DNA of 64,000 bases from NCBI RefSeq assembly GCF_000003815.2, contig NC_049982.1:27793954-27857953 (forward strand), read 5' to 3'. The translations under genes and the position numbers were made by a program. A model generated the notes under the pieces. It worked only from the letters and a program-made list of their open reading frames with translations, did not search any database and was not told the DNA's origin. The stretch comes from Branchiostoma floridae (taxonomy: Eukaryota; Chordata; Leptocardii; Amphioxiformes; Branchiostomatidae). This document shows positions 56,845 through 64,000 of this stretch, in pieces; position 1 is the first letter of the stretch, and the number at the start of each line of letters is the position of its first letter.

Positions 56845-59800
56845 ATGGCCGACAGGAGGCCTTTCGACGCCAAAGACTTTCAAGTCAAAAACTCGGCAGT
56901 TTTCGGGCTCGTCCTTGAAAGCTCGACCGCGTTTACTCCCGCTCCAGATTGCCGAGGTGGAAAAGAGACTTATTCTACTCTTCTGGAACTGTCTGTAGCT
57001 GCTCTCGCGAAGTACCAGTCTCTCATGCAGACAGCTGTGAAAACCGTGCCCCGCGTGCTGTTGATCAAGTTGTTGAAGTAGGTCATTGTGGTGGGGTGGG
57101 GGGCTTAGGAACAACTTAAACTTTTTATCACCTTTGGAACGCAAGTCCATGCATGTGCTGCAAGATTCTTGCAAGGCTACGAAAGTCACGGGTTCCTCAC
57201 TGGGCGTCCAGTGACGAACGTATATTCAAAATGGCGTCGTCACTGGACGCCCAGTGACGACGAAAGTTCGTCACTGGTTTCCCAGTGATGAATTGCTTCG
57301 TTTGTTCCAGTGATGAAGCTCTCTCGGCACTGGAATTCCAGTGATGAACCTTGACTCGTCACTCGGTTTCCAGTGATGAACTCCGCTCGTCACTCGGGAC
57401 CCAGTGATGAACTCTGCTCGTCACTTGGGGCCCAGTGAGGCAAGGCTACGAAAGTCACGGGTTCCTCACTGGGCGTCCAGTGACGAACGTATATTCAAAA
57501 TGGCGTCGTCACTGGATGCCCAGTGACGAAGAAAGTTCGTCACTGGTTTACCAGTGATGAATTGCTTTGTTCCAGTGATGAAGCTCTCTCGGCACTGGAA
57601 TTCCAGTGATGAACATTGACTCGTCACTCGGTTTCCAGTGATGAACTCCGCTCGTCACTCGGGACCCAGTGATGAACTCCGCTCGTCACTCGGGGCCCAG
57701 TGATGAACGTCATTCGTCACTGGGAACCGAGTGCGGAACCACCGAGGTCACCGGTTCCTCACTGGGTTTTCCAGTGATCGGTGACTCTTCGGCACTGGAC
57801 ACCGAGTGATGAAATTATTTCGGCACTGGGCTTCCAGAGGGCCCCAATGCCCTTTTCCGTAGAGCGTAATCGGCGGTTTTAATTCTACGTACTACGTAGA
57901 GAGACCGCTCGAATTCAACGTAGAGCGTTGTCGGTGCATTTTGCGTCGAGCGATATTGGCCTCTTTAATTCAACGTATTACGTAGAAGCTAACCGGATTT
58001 TACCGTAAAACGTAATTCATATAAATTGTTCGTAAAGCGTAATCAAAATTTCATTCAATCTAACCAGTTAACCGGCAAACTTTGCCCGTGAAAATGCAGG
58101 AAATTGCGTTTCAAAGGGTCCAGATTTCAAAATTTCGCCGGACCTTCCTTGCGATAGCTCGCCCATTTGGGCACTGGACATGGTGAAAATATCTTGCGGA
58201 AGCATCGCCACCCAGAAATCTTTTTAACTAGAAATTTCATTATTGAACTTAGATTAGTTTAGTTTACAAGCAAAATGATGTTTCAGATAGTCAAGATTTC
58301 GATTTTTCTCTAGACAGCCTTTGCGATGGCTTGCGCCTCCGGCGCTCGTTGCCATCAAAAATCTTTTCTCTGACAGAAATGACAGCAAACTTGTCCCTCA
58401 AAGTGCAGGAAATGGCGATTCAGAGGGTCCAGATTTCAAAATTTCCCCGACAACCTTACGATGGCTTATGCTTTCGGTGCTCGAAATCTTGAAAAGTATG
58501 TTTGGGGGCGTCGCCCTCAAGTCAAAATATGTGAATTTCTAATAGAAATACTATTCAAATTAGCTTAGTCTATCAGCAAAATGTGTCTGTCAAAATGCAG
58601 GATATAGCGTTTTTAGAGGGTCAAGATTTCACAATTTTCCCGGGGGAGCATTCCCCGGCCCCGGACGCCCCTAGGATTGTTGCGCCTCCGCTTTCGGCGC
58701 TTCGAGTGCTGAAAATTACGTCAATAAGAAATTTGCTGTTGCTGCCTCTAGCCATAAAGACGGGTGCTTTTATATCATCTTAGTAAAGTTTGAATCTTGT
58801 TGATGGAATTGTCAGTTTTGTTTAGATCTCCTCATGTGTTCTGCCGTCGGCGATGGGGAGTTTTGGTTCGACATTTTGCATCAAGTATCATTAGAGCTTA
58901 TTGGAAGCTAAATAAATATCGCATTGGTGTAAAAGTTCAGCCAAAAGACGGTTAAGATTTGCATAATGCAATTCGTAATTTAGCGTAGAGCGTAAAGAAG
59001 CTTCCTGAATTTAGCGTATTACGTAGCCGGTCCCCCGAATTTAGCGTAGAGCGTTGTCGGGACCCCCCATTGGGGCCCTCCTTCCAGTGACCACGTTCTA
59101 TAAGCACTAGAACGTTCCAATGCTGACTTCGATATGCAACAAAAACACCCTAATTCACATGTCGCCATAGCGGCTTGTTACTGTTAGATTTGGTCCGGGA
59201 GTGTGGGGACTTGCAGAGGTGACGCTAGTATAACTTTAAGTGCTAACTTTCAAATCCCCTCAACTGAAACGATGATTCCTTTTCCTTCAGTAAACTGAAT
59301 ATTTGTCGTCACTGGTTTACCAGCTGAAGTTTCCTCATCACTGGAAAACTAGTGACGATAAATATACCCCACTGATAAGCCAGTGACGACGCGACTTCAT
59401 CACTGGATACCGAGTGATGAGAAATTTACCCGTGACTTCGGTAGTTTTGCCCCAGTGAGGAACGCCATTCATCACTGGGAACCGAGTGCGGAACCATCGA
59501 GGTCACCGGTTCCTCACTGGGTTTTCCAGTGATCAGTGACTCTTCGTCACTGGACACCGAGTGATGAAATTATTTTGGCACTGGGCTTCCAGTGACCACG
59601 TTGTAATAGCACTAGAGCGTTCCAGTGATGAGTTCGATATGCAACAAAAACACCCTAATTCACATATCGCCATAGCCGTGTTACTGTGTAGATTTGATTC
59701 GTGAGTGTAGGGACTTGCAGAGGCGACGATAGTATAACTTTAATTGCTAACTTTCAAATCCCCTCAACTGAAACGATGATTCCTTTTTCTTCACTAAACT

Positions 59801-62688
59801 GAATATTTGTCGTCACTGGTTTACCAGCTGAAGTTTCCTCATCACTGGAAAACTTAAAGTGACGATAAATATTCTGGTAAGCCTGAGTGACAACGCGACT
59901 TCATCACTGGAAACCGAGTGATGAGAAATTTACCTGTGACCTTGGTAGTTTTGCGATTCTTACAGAACATAGAACATTGAGATGTCCTAAATTTGTCCCA
60001 CTCCCCACTCTATACTCTACTCTACCCTACTCTGAGTGTAACTCTTCTTTTAGTCTCACTGGTTAAAGTTGTTTTCAAATTTTGTGTGACTCACTGACAC
60101 TACTTGTATGCGTTTTTAACGTCCTTGCAGACACTACATTGCACTCATTGCAGTGGCAAGACGTACACTTAGTTCTTAGGCAGTATAAAAAGGACCATTA
60201 ATCAGAAATATATCATTTGATATAAGGATTAATGGAAAATTATTGATTTACGGGACGTGTTATTTGGTCTGTTAGGTTTTCGTAGTTTCGTACTAGTTTT
60301 CGTGGATTGCATTTCCCCTAGCTTGTTCTAGTCGCGTTTACTGTAGACTGACAGGAATAATGATAAATGGATACTTCATCAAAATTTATTTCTAAATCTA
60401 ATAATTGATGATCTCATAAACAAGAACGTAACGTTAAAGTTTAATAGAGACTTCATTTTACTATGACTTAATTTTCACCAACGTTTCGATGACCATCTGT
60501 CGACCTTCTTCAGGGCAATCATGATTGATTCGTCCATGAAAGAAAGTTTTGGTTGCGTGAAAAGAGTCTCTTTATTCTGACTGGGCCATACCAACCTTAT
60601 GAAACAGTATTCATGGAAGATATACTTAGTACATTGGAAACTGAAGAAAGACATTTCAGTGTGGTGAGATCTCCGAACTCTTGTCATTAGTCTTAAGAAT
60701 TTGTGCTCTTGCAGTACCAATATTTCTTGTTAACGTTATGGTGTACATTTTTTTGCTTCAGAGAAGCCCTTCTGAGATCCCACCACCTGTGTATCCGAGA
60801 CTTGATCTCCAACTGGCCGGAGAGATCGTTGGATTTCAGCGAGATCCTGGGATCTCAGCACACTCAGGCAGATCCCAGTTATTTATTGTTAACGTTATGA
60901 TGTACATTTTTTTGCTTCAGAGAAGCCCTCCTGAGATCCCACCACCTGTGTATCCGAGACTTGATCTCCAACTGGCCGGAGAGATCGCTGGATTTCAGCG
61001 AGATCCTGGGATCTCAGCACAGACAGATCCTAGTTATCTATTGTTAACGTTACATGTATGATGTACATTTTTTTGCTTCAGAGAAGCCCTGCTGAGATCC
61101 CACCACCTGTGTATCTGAGACTTGATCTCCAACTGGCCGGAGAGATCTCTGGATTTCAGCGAGATCCTGGGATCTCAGCACAGACAGATCCCAGTTATTT
61201 ATTGTTAACGTTATGATGTTACATTTCTTTTGCTTCAGGGAAGCCCTGCTGAGATCCCACCACCTGTGTATCTGAGACTTGATCTCCAACTGGCCGGAGA
61301 GATCTCTGGATTTCAGCGAGATCCTGGGATCTCAGCACAGACAGATCCCAGTTATTTATTGTTAACGTTATGATGTTACATTTCTTTTGCTTCAGGGAAG
61401 CCCTGCTGAGATCCCACCACCTGTGTATCCGAGACTTGATCTCCAACTGGCCGGAGAGATCACTGGATTTCAGCGAGATCCTGGGATCTCAGCACAGACA
61501 TCGTGTACAGGACCTGCTGAACTGGGAGTCTGGGCGGGCCAAAATCATCGCTCACAGCTTACTCAACTGTCAGAGTGGAGCTTTACAAGTGGTGGATTTG
61601 AGAGAAGCCCTGCCAAGTATGTTCATTAAAGGCTATGTAGATTTGATTTTATGTTGGCATCCAAAGATCGGAACCCCAAAACTGATGCGAGCTTGCAAAT
61701 AAAAAACTAGAAATTAGAAATTTCTTTGATCTTTAATTGAAATGAGCAAAACAACTTGAGAAAACTGGTTAACACTGAGGAATTTCTTTGTATTTATTTA
61801 CAATTACACAGACAGAACACATCATGCATATCTAGAGCATCACACAAGGTCCTTGCCCCATGTAGACCTCATTAGAACTGTTTGTGGTGTTAAATGTAAG
61901 GCATACTGGATTGGAGGGATTGTTCTATATTAGAGTGGGACTCTGAGCATGAAAGTTATAGCCAGAGATTGTTTAACCCGTATGTATTGTAAGTGAAGAA
62001 ATAAGACTGACATTGCAAATCTCACACATGTAGATCGAGAGGCGACTGTCAGCTTTGTGGAGGCCTCCTTACAGTCCCACAGACAGCAGCGTACAAAAGG
62101 TGAGGGTGTGGCATTTCTGTATTTTCTCAATTATATTGAATTTAGCACTTTTTAAACATTTTAAAAAGTTTTTTCCAAAGTCAGGTGAATACTTTATTTG
62201 AGGTCAATGCATTCGATATAGTAAGAAATGTTTGTTGATGACCTGTTGGTGGTCTTGACTAATCTTATACTTGACATTATAGAATGAAAGTTGATTGGAA
62301 TGAAGCTTTAATTCAGGATTATTAGTAGAGAGGAAGACATAACATATGTTCAGTCTTGAATCCCAACACAAAGAAATAGAAGTCCAATGTGATATTACTA
62401 AAGAATCTGAGCTGCTTGATATGTAAATAATTTGGCTGAACTAATACAAAGGATAAAGAGGTGCTGCCCTAGCTTAACATGTTACTCAGATAACACAACA
62501 ATGTTGTCATGGTTTCAGATCTTCATGTGTACCTGAACATGTGGACAGAGGACTGTCTCATGGAGGAAGGCAAGGTAGCGAAGTCGCTGTCACCCGAGGA
62601 AAGGGGGATAAAGCTCCACCCCTTTAGAGTAGTCACAGTGTCCCTGGGTAGTACACTGGAGAGACTGGGGAGAAGACTGGAGCCACAG
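56845..62688 (+). CDS. LRRC14/PRAME-like leucine-rich repeat protein, 5' part
   Basis: Four exons fit in phase: 56845-57077 (ATG, donor AA|GTAGGT, phase 2), 61396-61616 (donor GTATGT, phase 1), 62034-62099 (phase 1) and 62519-62688 (donor CAG|GTCAGC, phase 0), summing to 230 codons. The protein reads VPRVLLIKLLK then EALLRSHHLCIRDLISNWPE and RSLDFSEILGSQ. This follows the LP.ELFP.LF..A......V.L.+LV..WP...L.F..LL start of LRRC14/PRAME proteins. SGALQVVDLREALPN, REATVSFVEASLQSHRQQRT and KDLHVYLNMWTEDCLMEEG correspond to the family's next segments. The leucine-rich repeats should lie beyond the window. A role as a cullin-2 substrate receptor or NF-kB regulator is known for vertebrate relatives only. 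Intron 1 is 4.3 kb of repeats. Confidence 0.65.
57171..57836. repeat. Array of short palindromes (CACTGG...CCAGTG), first block
   Basis: Successive units of 30-45 bp each contain a small inverted repeat such as TCACTGGACGCCCAGTGACGA or GTCACTCGGTTTCCAGTGAT, separated by GAACTCCGCTC-like linkers. A 262-bp higher-order unit is duplicated: GGCTACGAAAGTCACGGGTT at about 57174 and again at about 57436. The array lies entirely within intron 1 of the LRRC14-like gene. Confidence 0.85.
57837..59080. mobile_element. Transposon with 13-bp inverted ends inside the palindrome array
   Basis: The ends GAGGGCCCCAATG and CATTGGGGCCCTC are perfect inverted repeats. CTTCCA is duplicated on both sides (57831-57836 and 59081-59086). 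The paralogous block at 59581-59600 reads GGGCTTCCAGTGACCACG with no insertion. Subterminal GTAGAGCGTAAT motifs recur at both ends. The middle (58080-58790) has three copies of a roughly 200-bp dispersed module containing GAGGGTCCAGATTTCAAAAT, also found once at 4990-5115. No transposase. Confidence 0.88.
59081..59960. repeat. Palindrome array, second block (two 470-bp units)
   Basis: The unit 57722-57836 plus 59087-59475 is duplicated at about 59476-59950. Both contain CGATATGCAACAAAAACACC, CAGAGGTGACGCTAGTATAA-like sequence and CATCACTGGAAAACT. Only the first unit holds the transposon. Confidence 0.8.
60728..61395 (+). repeat. Four tandem partial copies of LRRC14-like exon 2 with acceptors
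   Basis: Units start at TAACGTTATG near 60731, 60890, 61045 and 61206; the fifth, at 61363, runs into the full exon. Each unit holds a pyrimidine tract and TTGCTTCAG acceptor, then (A/G)GAAGCCCTNCTGAGATCC and about 95 bp of exon sequence in the same frame. It then returns to intron sequence with no GT donor. Use of an early acceptor would add a short tail and stop, for example SYLLLTL after GSQHTQADP. Confidence 0.85.
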
Positions 62689-62739
62689 GTCAGCGTAACA
62701 TGATGATGATGTAACACTAACAGTGGTATAGAACACTAC

Positions 62740-63960
62740 TAGGGGTACAGACACTTATGGTGGTATGGATACTACTGCATGGGGGCACAGACACTATTGG
62801 GGGTATGGATACTACTGGGGGTACAGACGCTATTGGGGGTATGGATACTACTGGGGGTACAGACACTTATGGGGGTATGGATACTACTGGGGGTATGGAT
62901 ACTACTGGGGGTACAGACACTTATGGGGGTATGGATACTACTGCATGGGGGTACAGACACTATTGGGGGAATGGATACTACTGCGGGTACAGACGCTATT
63001 GGGGGTATGGATACTACTGGGGGTACAGACACTTATGGGGGTATGGATACTACTGGGGGTACAGACACTATTGGGGGAATGGATACTACTGCGGGTACAG
63101 ACGCTATTGGGGGTATGGATACTACTGGGGGTACAGACACTTATGGGGGTATGGATACTACTGGGGGTACAGACACTATTGGGGGTATGGATACTACTGC
63201 ATGGGGGTACAGACACTACTGGTGGAAAGACATTACTGAGCTATGGACACTACTGGGGTACCAACACTATTGGATGTATTGGACACTACGACTGGGGATA
63301 CTGACAATGCTACGGGTAATGGATACTACCCAGGGGTACTGACACTACAGAGAGTACTGACACTACAGGGCATATGGACACTACAGTGGCACAGACATTA
63401 CAGGGGGTACAAACACTCAGAGAAGTGATAGAAACACTACTTAGGGTATGGACACCATTTGCGTCACAGTCACCTGACAGACATTATTTGGTGTATGGAC
63501 ACATGGACACTAACAACTAGCAGGTATGTTAACTACAGGGTTAATGATCCGGGGGCTATGGAAACTACAGAAGGTATGTAGTCACTATACTGGGGGTACG
63601 GGCACTACTTTGGGTCAGGACTTTACATTGGGACACTACTTGGGTTGCCATATACTATATGTATGGAAGCTACCCTGGGTATGGACGCATCCTGGGCTGT
63701 TGACACTATGGAAAGTTCAGACACTGCTGGGAATACGAATACTCCTGGGCCTACAGACTCAACTGTTGGTACTGATGTATGAACACCATGGAATATGGAA
63801 CTGTATACAAAGACATGTACAGACACTTATAATGCATATACAATACTCAGGGTGCAGAGACACTTATTATACTGCTTACGCTACTTCAAGGGTGCAGACA
63901 CTACAGGGGTTATCTCTGACACTTCTGGGGGTTTAAGCACTACAGGAAGCACAGACACTA
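62740..63960. repeat. Minisatellite GGGGGTATGGATACTACT / GGTACAGACACTATT
   Basis: The 62757-63230 part is nearly perfect alternation of 18-bp units with a higher-order period of about 100 bp. It degrades rightwards to the window edge. Because the unit length is a multiple of three and lacks stops, long open frames appear in all three plus frames and on the minus strand. It follows donor 62688, so I place it in an intron of the LRRC14-like gene. Confidence 0.9.
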
Positions 63961-64000
63961 CAGGGAGTGTGGACAACACTGGGAGTATGGATGGTACACA

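Noticed and set aside
57171-57836. Bacterial attachment sites or integron-type array
   Set aside because: Palindromes lie within an intron of an animal gene, without integrase or cassettes.

Overview
The window looks like invertebrate chordate nuclear DNA, most probably from a lancelet (Branchiostoma). This is an inference from intron-rich genes, expanded lineage-specific tetratricopeptide repeat (TPR) genes, a PRAME/LRRC14-type gene, tRNA-derived repeats and very dense DNA transposons. There is no bacterial gene organisation, CRISPR array or rRNA.

The backbone is a minus-strand family of nucleotidyltransferase-TPR genes. Two near-complete copies lie at 19890-25653 and 43225-49257, offset by about 23.6 kb. 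A third copy shows only its first two exons at 1868-3741. I could assemble the same six-exon structure in both long copies with consistent splice phases. Exon 1 encodes helical repeats, exons 2-5 are short, and one giant last exon carries a nucleotidyltransferase core (GS...SDLE) followed by an array of 44-residue kinesin-light-chain-like TPRs. Each long copy carries exactly one frame-breaking indel: a lost base in the penultimate repeat of copy 1, and two extra bases in exon 1 of copy 2. Three decayed exon 1-2 fragments (26650, 38645, 50290) share one internal deletion, so they come from a common defective ancestor.

Between the duplicated blocks, 7626-10469 (minus) holds a small type I membrane protein with two thrombospondin type 1 repeats. 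The right end, 56845-62688 and beyond (plus), holds the 5' half of an LRRC14/PRAME-like gene. Its second exon is preceded by four tandem partial copies, each with its own splice acceptor. Its first intron is filled by an array of small palindromes, and a transposon sits in one copy of that array. A weak two-exon candidate lies at 30757-31377 under a CpG-rich stretch.

Most of the rest is mobile DNA: hAT-like elements with 8-bp target duplications, TTAA-flanked elements, a Mutator-like fold-back with 9-bp duplications, a 3.2 kb TATA-flanked element with nested insertions, a Tc1-like relic, LINE fragments and tRNA-derived SINEs. Because the region is duplicated, several insertions have a matching empty site elsewhere in the window. 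This gives direct evidence of the insertion and its relative age.
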